Shown here: piece by piece, positions 35,556 through 44,357 of the stretch | Numbering within the stretch: position 1 is the first letter of the stretch | Layout of the letters: every line of letters begins with the position of its first letter | Origin: Paraburkholderia tropica | GTDB taxonomy: Bacteria; Pseudomonadota; Gammaproteobacteria; Burkholderiales; Burkholderiaceae | Direction of reading: 5' to 3' | Length of the DNA stretch: 64,000 bases | Assembly: GCF_914484835.1 (NCBI RefSeq) | Contig: NZ_CAJZAR010000089.1 | Span: 1-64,000, forward strand | Notes under the pieces: model-generated | Told to the model about the DNA's origin: nothing | Seen by the model: only the letters and a program-made list of their open reading frames with translations | Database searches by the model: none | Translations under genes and position numbers: made by a program

Positions 35556-36767
35556 TTACCGCTGCGCTGTCACAGCGCCAAAAGTGCGTGCAGCCAGCAG
35601 TTTGCGCGTGACCATTGCAAGCGACCCGCGCGAGTCAGATGACCCGAAGGCGTGACCTGATGACTTTACTGGGCTAGCGCGGTTTCCACACGCGGTTTCG
35701 AACGCTGCCGCGAGTTCAAGCGTCTCGTGCAGGACGGCGCCGGAGCGCATTGCCTCCAGGAAACCTGCTTGCCAACCCGAAGGGCGACGACGAACGACAC
35801 GCTCACTGGCGTGCAACACGGAGAGCTCAGAACCATCAGCCGAAATCTCGTATCGAGCGTGAGCGTCTGGGGCGTAGAAGGCCTTTGCCCGGAAATGCGC
35901 GAGATCGATCTCGATCGATTTGTCAGCGCGCGTAGTGCCGTCCGCAGGCTGTTGCTCGTGTGACTCACGTTTCGTTTTCGCGACCCAGGCGAAATCCGTT
36001 GGGGACTTCAGAAGGGCGCGGAGATAGTTGATCGGCCGGTTAGCAGCTTTCAGGTTTTCCCACGTTGCCTCAACCACGTCGGACAGCCGCTTGCCTGCGC
36101 GGCGCGCTTCGGCCATGAGCAGAAAGACGAAGTTTTTATGGAAGCCCAGGGGCAGGAGGCGTTCGAGGTCGCGAGGGAGTGTGCCCTGTTGTCTCTTTTG
36201 AGAAGAAGAAGGGGACTGATATTCATCTGTATACACGTCTGACTTTGTGTCACACGGATGCTCAAATGAAGTGCGGGCCGTTGTTGTTTCGTTGGATTTG
36301 GGTTGCTCAGATGTGCTTCCAGGGCGCGCGGAAGGAACCGGTTCGCCAATGAGGCCAAGAGCCTTCGCGGCGAGTTCGGTCAGGTGGATATACGCGGACG
36401 AGAAGTGGCCCGTGCGGTATTTGCGGGACTGGTCGCAAACGGTAATGAAGCCGAGCGCAACAAGATCCGCTTCGGCGCGATACCAGGTGCGGACGTGGAC
36501 ACCGGCACGACGGCTGAGATATTCACGGCTCGCGAAGATCTCTTTGAGCGGGCGTGCGTTGGATGCAGTGAGGGCGATCGCGGCGAGCGCGGCGCGTGCA
36601 CGCCGCGGAAGGGCCGTCATTGAGAGCGCGCGCTGATGTGCGCGCAGAGTTTTGTACGGCAGATTCTTCGCGTCACACTCGAAGGTGTCGATGTGATCGA
36701 AGTCGAGATTCGTTTCGGCAGGATGAACATCACCCTCGCCAGCAACCAAGCGTTGCGCGATAGCCAT
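35556..36767 (-). CDS. Putative replication initiator of replicon 1
   Basis: 403 aa. A winged-helix segment lies at about 54-130 (REYLSRRAGVHVRTWYRAEA, ... GHFSSAYIHLTELAAKALGL). A disordered linker and a second folded region (about 205-275, LLPLGFHKNFVFLLMAEARR) follow. No initiator family can be named with certainty. Evidence for a Rep role is context: it follows parA-parB-parS in the same direction, as in many Burkholderiales secondary replicons, and its leader is covered by a short antisense transcript of the kind that controls rep genes. Confidence 0.6.
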   Translation of the reverse strand: MAIAQRLVAGEGDVHPAETNLDFDHIDTFECDAKNLPYKTLRAHQRALSMTALPRRARAALAAIALTASNARPLKEIFASREYLSRRAGVHVRTWYRAEADLVALGFITVCDQSRKYRTGHFSSAYIHLTELAAKALGLIGEPVPSARPGSTSEQPKSNETTTARTSFEHPCDTKSDVYTDEYQSPSSSQKRQQGTLPRDLERLLPLGFHKNFVFLLMAEARRAGKRLSDVVEATWENLKAANRPINYLRALLKSPTDFAWVAKTKRESHEQQPADGTTRADKSIEIDLAHFRAKAFYAPDAHARYEISADGSELSVLHASERVVRRRPSGWQAGFLEAMRSGAVLHETLELAAAFETACGNRASPVKSSGHAFGSSDSRGSLAMVTRKLLAARTFGAVTAQR

Positions 36768-36804
36768 GACAAGCGTCCATTTTCAGAAATGGATGAGCGT
36801 TTGC

Positions 36805-36945
36805 TTGACTGGCTTTCTCTATCCGCTACACTCGGAGTTGTTAGCGCTCTGACCGATTCCCGTCGGTTTGAGTGTAGCGGGCGAGGTTCCAGCCAAGCCC
36901 AAATCCGCAAAGGCCTCCAGTTCCCGCTGGGGGCCTTTGTCTTTG
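36805..36945 (+). ncRNA. Probable antisense (counter-transcribed) RNA controlling the rep-like gene
   Basis: A strong promoter TTGACT (36805-36810), 16 bp, TACACT (36827-36832) predicts a start near 36839. The transcript would end at a clear intrinsic terminator (stem 36909-36920 / 36927-36938, then TTTGTCTTTG), giving about 105 nt. It is antisense to the leader of the minus-strand gene starting at 36767. Two hairpins, ACCGA-TTCCCG-TCGGT (36852-36867) and CCAG-TTCCCG-CTGG within the terminator stem, present the identical hexaloop TTCCCG, as expected of kissing loops. No coding potential was seen. Confidence 0.65.
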
Positions 36946-36985
36946 TGGCGTAAAAACCGTTACGTCATCACACCGTCCTGTTTTC

Positions 36986-37085
36986 CTAAGTCTTTGATTT
37001 TCAAGGATTCCCCACTGGGGAAATATCGATCAGAATGCAGTTAAAACGCTAAGTCATTGATTTCACTGGATTCCCCAGTGGGGAT
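36986..37085. repeat. Two parS-like direct repeats with dyad core
   Basis: Two copies spaced 63 bp apart. Each begins CTAAGTC-x-TTGATTT and ends in a palindrome TTCCCCA-S-TGGGGA: copy 1 core 37008-37022, copy 2 core 37071-37085. They lie directly behind the parB stop, the usual place of a centromere. The S base differs (C or G) at the dyad centre only. Confidence 0.65.
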
Positions 37086-37086
37086 C

Positions 37087-38103
37087 TTACTCTGCCGACG
37101 AATCGATTTCTCTTTTGATGAAGGCTTCGATCTTATCGGCCCATTCCTGAGCGGTGGCGCTGCTATCGTTCCCGGCAAACCTGACACCAACAACGCCATT
37201 CCTGACCGCGACTTCGCAGAGTTTCTTTCTGCCAATCGAAATCGTGCGTGTCGGTGCAGCTTCGGGTTTTGGCAGCTTCGGCTTCGCCATCGAAAGCGCC
37301 TCTTTTTGCGTCAGCGTCTCGTCCTCAACGAGCGCGCGAATCGCCTTAACGACTGCATCGCCATTGCCAGCATTTGCAAGCGCAGCAAACTCCTCAGCGG
37401 CATGCCCACCCACGCTGTCCGGCCGCGTGGTAATCGCGGCTAGCGCTTCGGAAGGCAGCTTTTCAAACGCAAGAATCCGGTGAATGTGTGACGAGCTCAG
37501 GCCTGATGCCTTGATGATGTCGTTACGTGTAAACCCGGATTCATCCTGAAGTCGGCGGAATTGCCGGAATTTCTCGAAGTCGGGCAGCGAGGGCGCTAGC
37601 AGATTGGAAAACGTCGCGCCAAGTTCAGCCTCCTTCGCATCGCCATTGAATGCGATGCCCAGAATCTTCGATCGCTTTAGATCGTCGCGGTAGATCGCGG
37701 TGCGGTTCGCGCCCGAGACGATTTCGTTTCTTCCGTCGCCAAGCGGGCGGTAGACGATCGGATGGATAAGGGGGTTGTTGGCAAGGTTCTCACGCAGTTC
37801 TTGATACTCTGCTTGAGAAAGCACTCGCCTTCTGCCGGGCACTTCTACGAGAGTCGCGATATCGACTTCGCTAGCGCCTCCGGCTGCTCCTGCGCGTTCG
37901 AGTTCTTCGATTCGGGTCCGGGCGGCAGCGAGTTCGCGCTCCGCGCCCTCCAATTTTTCTTCGGCCTGGTTGACGAGGTTCTGCGCGTCAAAAATGCGGC
38001 CCGGCGATGTACGTGACTCTGCAACCTTTGTGGCGGTGGCCACACGGGCTGGATCAGATTCGATCGCCTTCGTGCGTTCGGAAAGTCGCTTCGCAAGATT
38101 CAT
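37087..38103 (-). CDS. parB: ParB partition protein of replicon 1
   Basis: 338 aa. The ParB/Srx-like N-domain contains NPLIHPIVYRPLGDGRNEIV and GANRTAI. The central helix-turn-helix reads FTRNDIIKASGLSSSHIHRI. The C-terminus would dimerise. A coiled N-terminal stretch (EEKLEGAERELAAARTRIEE) precedes the domain. It overlaps parA by 4 bp and ends next to the parS-like repeats, giving a complete parABS locus. Confidence 0.88.
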   Translation of the reverse strand: MNLAKRLSERTKAIESDPARVATATKVAESRTSPGRIFDAQNLVNQAEEKLEGAERELAAARTRIEELERAGAAGGASEVDIATLVEVPGRRRVLSQAEYQELRENLANNPLIHPIVYRPLGDGRNEIVSGANRTAIYRDDLKRSKILGIAFNGDAKEAELGATFSNLLAPSLPDFEKFRQFRRLQDESGFTRNDIIKASGLSSSHIHRILAFEKLPSEALAAITTRPDSVGGHAAEEFAALANAGNGDAVVKAIRALVEDETLTQKEALSMAKPKLPKPEAAPTRTISIGRKKLCEVAVRNGVVGVRFAGNDSSATAQEWADKIEAFIKREIDSSAE

Positions 38104-39302
38104 TGTTCATTCTCCTTCAGCCAAGCGCGAACCAACTGGCTGTCCAAATACTCAACTAGGCGGTCGAACGGCTCACGGATCCTGGCGTACGCGCTGCTGC
38201 TGACTTCGGATTTTGCAACGTCGTAGACCGTCGAAAGCATTGCCGCTGCTCCGACTTGCACGCTGGATTCAGGAATAGAGATGGGGAGAACGCGTGATCC
38301 GTAAGCCTTCGTCAGCCACTCTTGAACCGCTCGCGAAAGGTCCGTGCTGCGCACCTTAGTCATGAGCACGTTAACGAAGTCATAACGCTTGTGCGCAGAG
38401 ACACCAGGCAGTTTGCTCGCCACCTCCGAAAAGAGTCGCCAGAACTGGGTCGAACTCGCGAAGTCCATTCCCTCGGGCGGGCAGGGCAGCAGAATCGCGT
38501 CGGCAGAGACTAAAGCGTTTGTGGTCAACTGACTGAGGGCGGGCGGAGTGTCGATGATAACGACGTCGTAATCAGCCAAAACCGGCTTCAACCCTTTGTT
38601 GAGAATGTCCCAAAATTCGAATTTCCGATCGCTCAAAAGCTTGGCAGGGACTTCGAATTCAGCGTCCGACAGGTAGGTCGTCGCAGGGATCAAGTCAAGG
38701 TTGTGCCAGTAAGTCGGTCGAATGGCATAACCAACCGATTCCTGCTCCCCATAAAACAAGGGAAGCAGCGTTTGATCTTCAGGTATCTCCGTTTCCGGTG
38801 CAAAGCCACAAAGCTGCGTGGCGGAACCTTGGGGATCGCAGTCAACGACCAATACCTTCCGGCCCAGGAGCGTTAGACCTTGCGCGCAGGCAATGGAGGT
38901 TGTCGTTTTGGTGACGCCACCCTTGAAGTTAGCAATGGCATAGACGCGTGCGCGCGCACCAGTCGGCTTCGCTTGACGCTTTGCGCCACTCGTCGCCTGG
39001 ATCCACTGAATCGCTTCTTCGAGCGAAAATTCCTTCGCGCGGCCAGCCCCTTTGGACGTACCTGCCGGGAGTTCGCCTTTCGTCGTGAGGTATTTCAGCT
39101 TCTGTTTGTCAATGCCGCAAAGGCTAGCTAGGCTAGCGCTTGTGAATGTCGGAGCCTTCTTGCGTGGATACGGCTCAAGCATTGCGTCACGAATCTGGTC
39201 CAGGATGTCAGCCGCCTGCCCGGAGAGCGCAACAAGGTCGTCAATTGACACTGATTGATCAACGCCGGGTAGGCGATTTGCTTGAAGGTCATTCGCGGCC
39301 AC
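38100..39302 (-). CDS. parA: ParA partition ATPase of replicon 1 (type Ia)
   Basis: 400 aa. An N-terminal DNA-binding region (about 53-105, SASLASLCGIDKQKLKYLTT) marks an autoregulating type Ia ParA. The deviant Walker A is NFKGGVTKTTTS, and VVDCDPQGS and IIDTPPALSQL follow. It moves plasmid copies by ParB-stimulated ATP hydrolysis on the nucleoid. First gene of the parA-parB operon. Confidence 0.93.
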   Translation of the reverse strand: MAANDLQANRLPGVDQSVSIDDLVALSGQAADILDQIRDAMLEPYPRKKAPTFTSASLASLCGIDKQKLKYLTTKGELPAGTSKGAGRAKEFSLEEAIQWIQATSGAKRQAKPTGARARVYAIANFKGGVTKTTTSIACAQGLTLLGRKVLVVDCDPQGSATQLCGFAPETEIPEDQTLLPLFYGEQESVGYAIRPTYWHNLDLIPATTYLSDAEFEVPAKLLSDRKFEFWDILNKGLKPVLADYDVVIIDTPPALSQLTTNALVSADAILLPCPPEGMDFASSTQFWRLFSEVASKLPGVSAHKRYDFVNVLMTKVRSTDLSRAVQEWLTKAYGSRVLPISIPESSVQVGAAAMLSTVYDVAKSEVSSSAYARIREPFDRLVEYLDSQLVRAWLKENEQ

Positions 39303-39440
39303 AGTGATTTCCTGGTGTCTGAGTGGTTTCCCGGTTTTAGTGAAAATTCCATCTAACCGGGAGAATAATCGGTGCCTGAGTAAACTTCAAGTAAACTCTT
39401 AAGAGTTCTCTGCCCTGATATCGCCTCGACGGGCCGTGGT
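39303..39440 (-). promoter_or_regulatory. parA operator/promoter region
   Basis: Upstream of parA lie a perfect 14-bp palindrome AACTCTTAAGAGTT (39394-39407) and two direct GTAAACT repeats next to it. A longer arm pair CCGGTTTTAG / CTAACCGG occurs at 39331-39359. The DNA-binding N-terminus of type Ia ParA proteins usually represses its own promoter at such dyads. Confidence 0.5.
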
Positions 39441-39441
39441 A

Positions 39442-39457
39442 TTTCGCGCAGGCGAAA
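39442..39457. promoter_or_regulatory. Dispersed palindrome, copy 3 (inverted)
   Basis: TTTCGC-GCAG-GCGAAA is the reverse complement of the inner 16 bp of copies 1 and 2, with the same CTGC spacer read on the minus strand. The conserved spacer argues for a sequence-specific protein site rather than only a hairpin. Confidence 0.5.
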
Positions 39458-39480
39458 AAAAACCGCCCTTATCGGGCGGT
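39458..39480 (-). terminator. Intrinsic terminator of the tyrosine recombinase gene
   Basis: A 7-bp stem ACCGCCC / GGGCGGT (39462-39468 / 39474-39480) is followed on the minus strand by a run of eight T ending at 39455. The TAA stop of the recombinase lies inside the loop, so translation ends on the terminator itself. Confidence 0.8.
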
Positions 39481-40662
39481 CTGTCGGGCACGGGCGGTGG
39501 CCAGCGCGCGTCGTGTGGGCTCATCATCCACATACTGGTTGAAGGTCCGTATGTCCGTGTGGCCCATGTTGGCCAGCGCGTCGCGCGCCTCCAGCCCCGC
39601 GCCCACGGCCGCGGCCAGCCCTTTCGCGTAGGAGTGACGCAGCCAGTGCGTCGACGCTTCGCGCAGGCGCTCGGCATCCACCGTGCGCCGTTGCACCTTC
39701 GCCCACGCCAGCGCTTCCTCGCACAGTCCCGTCACCAGCTTCCAGACCGCGGTACGGTCGCGCAGGCCTTTCCACTGGCCGAACTTCGTGCGTCGCACCG
39801 ACAGGAGCAGGGAGAGCGTTTCGCCCGGCGCCGGCACAGGCGGCAGGCCAAAGGCGATCCGGTAGGTCTGGAGCGACAGGGCGATCTCGTCGCACGGCAC
39901 CCAGCGCGCCTTGCCGCCCTTGCCACGCGCCACGCGCAGCTGCCAGATCACGGGCGGCGCATCGGGGAAATCGGCCCGCAGCGCAGCGGGCACGGGCTCG
40001 ATCACGACGTGGCCCATCTGGCAGGCGATTGCCTCGCTCGCGCGCAGGCCCGTGCGCTCGAACAGGTCCACCACGAACCGGTCGCGGGCCTTGGCAAGCC
40101 GCGCGCCGCGCGTGGGCGCCGGCCGGGCGTCGATCGCCTCACGCAGCAGCGCGGTGTCGGCGGGCGACAGGAAGCGCGCCTGTTTTTCCACGACGATGCG
40201 ACCGACCGTCGGCAGGCCCGCGGCGGGGTTCAGCTGGAGGTGGCCGATCTCGCACAGCCAGTCGAACAGCGACGTCACGATGCCCTGTGACTGCCCGGCG
40301 GAGGCGTCCGACAGCGGCCCGAGGAACGGACGCCAGTCGGGCGAGCCCCGGCGCACGCCGCGCGCGCGGATTGCCCACGGCGCGGGGGCCTGGAGGAAGG
40401 CGACATACGCGCTGAAGTCGTCGAGCGTCCATGCGGAGATTGGCACGCCGGTCTGTCGCGCGTACCAGAAAAGCCGCTCGGCCTCGGTGCGGTACTGCGC
40501 GAGCGTGGTCGCGGCCAGCCGTCCGCGCCCGGTCGCCTTGGCGGCGAGCCAGCGCGCCACCACCTCGGCGTCGGAAAGGTCCGGCGGCAGGATGGGGCTC
40601 GCGCGCCGGTTGGCGGGCGTGGATTCGTGGCTGGTAGCAGGAACGAGGGCGCCGTGGCTCAT
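39469..40662 (-). CDS. Tyrosine recombinase (full length)
   Basis: 397 aa. A SAM-like core-binding domain (about 30-145) precedes a catalytic domain with R207 (RTGLRASEA), a Lys in RGKGGKARW (248-251), H339 and R342 (HWLRHSYAKGL), H368 (NMGHTD) and nucleophile Y377. Such Xer-like recombinases near parAB in Burkholderiales plasmids are thought to resolve dimers. No recombination core site could be identified. Confidence 0.9.
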   Translation of the reverse strand: MSHGALVPATSHESTPANRRASPILPPDLSDAEVVARWLAAKATGRGRLAATTLAQYRTEAERLFWYARQTGVPISAWTLDDFSAYVAFLQAPAPWAIRARGVRRGSPDWRPFLGPLSDASAGQSQGIVTSLFDWLCEIGHLQLNPAAGLPTVGRIVVEKQARFLSPADTALLREAIDARPAPTRGARLAKARDRFVVDLFERTGLRASEAIACQMGHVVIEPVPAALRADFPDAPPVIWQLRVARGKGGKARWVPCDEIALSLQTYRIAFGLPPVPAPGETLSLLLSVRRTKFGQWKGLRDRTAVWKLVTGLCEEALAWAKVQRRTVDAERLREASTHWLRHSYAKGLAAAVGAGLEARDALANMGHTDIRTFNQYVDDEPTRRALATARARQTAR

Positions 40663-40668
40663 GGTGCG

Positions 40669-41358
40669 TTACTGGCCAAGATAGAAACCGATTTTATAAA
40701 TACAGGTTGCGGTCGCGGCCGTCGCGAGGGCGAACGGAACGGCCATGTCGACGCCCACGCGCGACGCCACTGCTGCGCGCCAGATTGCGCGCAGCATCAG
40801 CTGATGGCGCGTCTTGGCATTGAGAGCAAAACTCGGCATTCTGTCATCGGAGCGGCCGTACTGCTGGCCGCCTTCCCATCGCGCGAAAATCGACGTATTG
40901 ACTACGCCAGACCACCACGGCTCGTATTCGTCGCGGCCCAAGGAGATGTCCACCGAGACGTCCCGCAGCGGCCCGTTCTCCCTGAGCTGCGCTATGAGTC
41001 CGTCGTGCATGAATTCTTCGGCGGCAGCAAAGCTGGTCACCGCAGTTCCGCGCATCACATAGCCAGCAATCTCCGCTTTAAGGTGCGCCTTGACCAGGCT
41101 GGAACGAAGACTCTGAAACAAGCCGTTGACCGCCTCCAGTTCCGCTTCTGTATCCGATGCGTAGCGCCAGCGCAGGAACATGTAGACGAGCGTGGCGGAT
41201 AGGGCGAGCCAGACCTTGAGCGGGCTGACGTTGCCGACCTGCGCGAAGCCGAGCAGATTGCCGGTGGGCGTGAAGGTCAGGTGGAAGAAGGCGATCGCGA
41301 GGATGGCGGCGGAGAGGGCGACGACGTTGCGCCGCAGCTTGTCCGGGGTGTCGTCCAT
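40669..41358 (-). CDS. Hypothetical membrane protein (229 aa)
   Basis: Transmembrane segments lie near residues 13-32, 46-62 and 205-225. A soluble region between them holds mixed charged residues (EEFMHDGLIAQLRENGPLRD). No family recognised. It starts 6 bp upstream of the recombinase gene on the same strand, so the two may be cotranscribed. It is divergent from the PIN-like gene. Confidence 0.65.
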   Translation of the reverse strand: MDDTPDKLRRNVVALSAAILAIAFFHLTFTPTGNLLGFAQVGNVSPLKVWLALSATLVYMFLRWRYASDTEAELEAVNGLFQSLRSSLVKAHLKAEIAGYVMRGTAVTSFAAAEEFMHDGLIAQLRENGPLRDVSVDISLGRDEYEPWWSGVVNTSIFARWEGGQQYGRSDDRMPSFALNAKTRHQLMLRAIWRAAVASRVGVDMAVPFALATAATATCIYKIGFYLGQ

Positions 41359-41546
41359 GGTCTATCTGTTTTTCTGGGCTTCTCGAGGGCAGGAATAGGC
41401 TGTTCAACCGGGAGAGAGCATATCCCAAACTGCGCCACATTATGGGGATAATGTTGCCTAGCGTTGTATCGAATCGTGGAAACGCTGGTAAATATGATTC
41501 TCGCCGTGCGAGAATCGGATCGTCACCGACCTCCTGCGTGCACCCT

Positions 41547-42704
41547 ATGGACGAACAAATCCACAACCTGATCCTTGCCGGTGAAATCACCGCGCTGACC
41601 ATCGACACGTCGGTCTTCAACAAGCTCGGCCTGAAACTGGAAAGTGGGCTGCTCGCCCAGCTCGGACAGTTTCGCGAAGGCGAGTTCGAACTTGTCATCG
41701 CGAACACGGTAGCCAACGAGGTGAAGCGGCATCTCGCCGACCACGCGACGGCGGCGACGAAGGCCTTACGCAATGCGTTGGAACTGACCGCTAAGCATCA
41801 GGCGCTAAACCCCGCGCATCAGGCTGAACTGACTGGCCTGAGCAAACTCGCCGCCGCTGACGATCATGTGCGCGCACACAAGCGGTTCGACGACTGGGCA
41901 GAGCGCGCAGGTGCGGAAGTGATCCACGAAAATGACTTTGCCTCGATCGGTGAGGTCATGCGCCGCTACGAGGCGGGTGAGCCGCCGTTCGCGGAAACGG
42001 GGGACAAGAAGCAGGAGTTTCCGGATGCGGTGGCATTGTCGACGCTCGAAGGTTGGGCGGAGGAAAACGACACCCGAATCCTGGCGGTCGCACAGGACAA
42101 CGACTGGAAACGCTACGGTGCCCAGTCGAAACGCCTTGTTGTTGTCGACGATCTTGCGGACGCGCTGTCGACCATTCAGGGATTGGGCGAGGCACGCGTA
42201 CCTGCGGTGCGGCTGGCGAAGCAATTTGTTGCTGGTGATGAGCTGGGGCTGCAAGCAGCTGTGCTAGACGCGGTGCGCCGTCAGGTCGACAAGTTCGAAT
42301 TCAGCGTGGAAGCAGACTCCCAGTTCGCGGTGGAGGAGGAAGGCGTTGAGGCAACGGTTGACGATATCAGCCTCGATATTCCCGATGCAACTGGAGCCAC
42401 GCTGGATACGATCTCACATGAAGACGGGGAGGCGGTCGTCAAGTTGAGCGGGACCGCTTCTTTGAGCGTCGACGTGCAATTCAGCTTTGACAAATTTGAC
42501 AGCGTTGATCGCGATTACGTTGGGATGGGTACCGCCACCATTCCTGAGGACGTTGAAATTGACTTCGAGGTCTTAGTGACCGTCCTGATCGACGGGGACG
42601 GTTTGACTCTGGATGAGGTCGAATTGCTGCCGGCGACGCACCACCTAGAGTTCAACGACATCGTGCCGGACTGGATGAACGATCCCGACAACTTTGACCA
42701 TTGA
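41547..42704 (+). CDS. PIN-like (DUF4935-type) nuclease-domain protein
   Basis: 385 aa. The N-terminal half has PIN features: ITALTIDTSVFN (D20), NTVANEVKRHL (E58), FPDAVALSTLEGWAE and ILAVAQDNDW. PIN domains are Mg-dependent RNases. The C-terminal 150 residues are acidic and beta-rich with no recognised domain. The start at 41547 is chosen as the first Met of the domain. It has no small antitoxin partner, so it is not a classic VapC. Confidence 0.7.
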   Translation: MDEQIHNLILAGEITALTIDTSVFNKLGLKLESGLLAQLGQFREGEFELVIANTVANEVKRHLADHATAATKALRNALELTAKHQALNPAHQAELTGLSKLAAADDHVRAHKRFDDWAERAGAEVIHENDFASIGEVMRRYEAGEPPFAETGDKKQEFPDAVALSTLEGWAEENDTRILAVAQDNDWKRYGAQSKRLVVVDDLADALSTIQGLGEARVPAVRLAKQFVAGDELGLQAAVLDAVRRQVDKFEFSVEADSQFAVEEEGVEATVDDISLDIPDATGATLDTISHEDGEAVVKLSGTASLSVDVQFSFDKFDSVDRDYVGMGTATIPEDVEIDFEVLVTVLIDGDGLTLDEVELLPATHHLEFNDIVPDWMNDPDNFDH

Positions 42705-42711
42705 GGCGTGA

Positions 42712-43095
42712 ATGAGTGCACGTTTTCAACTGGTCGTGATTGCCCTGCCGCCCGATCTCCCGCCCGAGGCAGTGCCCGAACAGGTGCGGGCACTGGTTGC
42801 CGCGTGCTGGGCTGGCATGAGCCGCGCGCAGCTGCTCGACCGCGCACGGCGTTTCGCGCTGCGTGCCTCGATGTGTCCCCTCGCGGGCCTCGCGCCAGAC
42901 GGATGCGCGCGCTTCGCACTGCGTCTCGCGCTGCCCGATCCGTTGGCCGATGCCGTGCCGTCCACCGTGGCCGCAGCCGCCGTCATTGAGCTCATTGCAC
43001 ACGTGCGCCGCCTCGCCCGTCGCCGGGCGGGCGCGCGGCGCGCGAAGGTGTCGCTGCCGCCCGCGCGCGACGCGCGGCAGATGGGGCTTTTCTGA
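42712..43095 (+). CDS. Hypothetical protein (127 aa)
   Basis: Ala/Arg-rich protein starting MSARFQLVVIALPPDLPPE, with no recognised domain. It starts 8 bp after the PIN-like gene and is followed by a KfrA-like gene 14 bp later, suggesting an operon of three. Very high GC, but the reading frame is well supported by spacing. Confidence 0.5.
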   Translation: MSARFQLVVIALPPDLPPEAVPEQVRALVAACWAGMSRAQLLDRARRFALRASMCPLAGLAPDGCARFALRLALPDPLADAVPSTVAAAAVIELIAHVRRLARRRAGARRAKVSLPPARDARQMGLF

Positions 43096-43108
43096 TGGAG
43101 GGTGCGAT

Positions 43109-43978
43109 ATGGGCCGCCCACGACTGACCTGGACCGATGCGCAGGTGCGCGCACTGCTCACCATGCTGCCCGCGTTCGACCGGGATTTCCCGCAGGACAA
43201 TGCGGCGTTTCTCGATGCGCTGATCGCGGAACTACGCCTGATGACCGGCCGGATCTTCGGCGCGACGGCCTACGACAACATTCTGCGCAACATCGCGCCG
43301 CAGGCGGGCGTCATGCGCCGCCCCAGTTCCGCGACGATCCAGCAGGCAGTGGCACGTGCCCACGCGTTGACGCCCGAAGTGTGCGGGCACGCCGATGGGC
43401 ACGCCACGGCGCCCGGCGGAGGATCGGGCGGACTCGATGTCGAAACCGTTCGCCAGACGCTCGCGCCCGTCGTGCGTGCCGCGCTCGCCCCGCTGCACGC
43501 GATGCTCGCGGAAGGCGCGGGCACTGCGGCGCGCGATGTGCGTAGCGGGGAAACAGAAGGGCGGGGCAGCGAAACGGAACTGTTGCTCACACGCGCGGCA
43601 CTCGACGATGCCCACGCCCGCATCCGGCGGCTTGAGGCCGAACGCGCGGAACTCCAGCGCGAGCTAGGCGCCGCGCAGAGCGCGCGAGACCTGGCCGGTC
43701 AGCACGTCCAGGCCATGATGGGCGGACTGCTGGACGCGATCGGTGCGGCCGGCGTGGGCGCGAAGGATCTCGCCGATACTGCGCGGCGCCTCGCGGGCAC
43801 CGAACAGTTTCTCAAGCTCCAGAACGATGCGGTGCGTCAGCAGGCCACGGCCGTGACCGATGCGCTGCGCGCGCAGAACGCTTCGCTGCGCGAGCGGGTG
43901 GACCATCTGCTGATCGAAAACGACCAGTACCGGCGCACGTTGGGCCGGCAGCGCGCAGGTGCGTCCGGGACGCCATGA
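43109..43978 (+). CDS. KfrA-like DNA-binding coiled-coil protein
   Basis: 289 aa. The N-terminus MGRPRLTWTDAQVRALLTML resembles a helical DNA-binding domain. Residues about 155-280 form long coiled coils (EAERAELQRELGAAQSARDL, RAQNASLRERVDHLL). This plan, an N-terminal HTH plus an Ala-rich coiled coil, is that of KfrA proteins of broad-host plasmids, which bind DNA and stabilise the plasmid. Direct homology is uncertain. GAGGG precedes the ATG. Confidence 0.55.
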   Translation: MGRPRLTWTDAQVRALLTMLPAFDRDFPQDNAAFLDALIAELRLMTGRIFGATAYDNILRNIAPQAGVMRRPSSATIQQAVARAHALTPEVCGHADGHATAPGGGSGGLDVETVRQTLAPVVRAALAPLHAMLAEGAGTAARDVRSGETEGRGSETELLLTRAALDDAHARIRRLEAERAELQRELGAAQSARDLAGQHVQAMMGGLLDAIGAAGVGAKDLADTARRLAGTEQFLKLQNDAVRQQATAVTDALRAQNASLRERVDHLLIENDQYRRTLGRQRAGASGTP

Positions 43979-44120
43979 CGGAAGCCCGAAACGTCACTGC
44001 AAGGCAGTCGGACAGCCCTGTACGGTCATTCACGGTTGAACTGAAACCTAGACAGTTTCATATGAATTCACGGCGCGCGCCCGCGGTAGACTGGATCTTC
44101 CAACGTCAGGAGAGCCCGCC

Positions 44121-44309
44121 ATGCCGAAATACCGCGTTCAGCAATTCCACCAGAGCGAGGACGAATTCCTCGAACTCGGTGGCCTTCAGACACTCGACCT
44201 GACCACCGACGAAGAAACCACGCTGCTTGAGCACGACGGCGAAATTACCTGGGTCGAAACGCGGCGCGGGTATTTCGCGCTGGCGAGCGAGGAACCCGTC
44301 GACGAGTGA
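44121..44309 (+). CDS. Small acidic protein (62 aa)
   Basis: Starts MPKYRVQQFHQSEDEFLELG; 16 Asp/Glu in 62 residues. CAGGAGAG lies before the ATG. No family recognised. Stand-alone gene downstream of the KfrA-like gene. Confidence 0.55.
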   Translation: MPKYRVQQFHQSEDEFLELGGLQTLDLTTDEETTLLEHDGEITWVETRRGYFALASEEPVDE

Positions 44310-44357
44310 GCGGGCAGGCTCACGGTGCTCCGTTGACCCTGGACCGAACGCAACCGG

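Noticed and set aside
36636..36953. Plus-strand frame of 105 codons over the rep leader
   Set aside because: It overlaps the proposed antisense RNA and the 5' part of the rep-like gene. The promoter lies after its start, so an untranslated RNA explains the signals better.
37008..37085. TTCCCCA-S-TGGGGA dyads as intrinsic terminators of parB
   Set aside because: The stems lack T runs and are embedded in longer direct repeats, which suits a centromere better.
41547..42704. PIN-like protein as a VapC toxin
   Set aside because: It is 385 aa with a large acidic C-terminal part and has no small antitoxin gene beside it.
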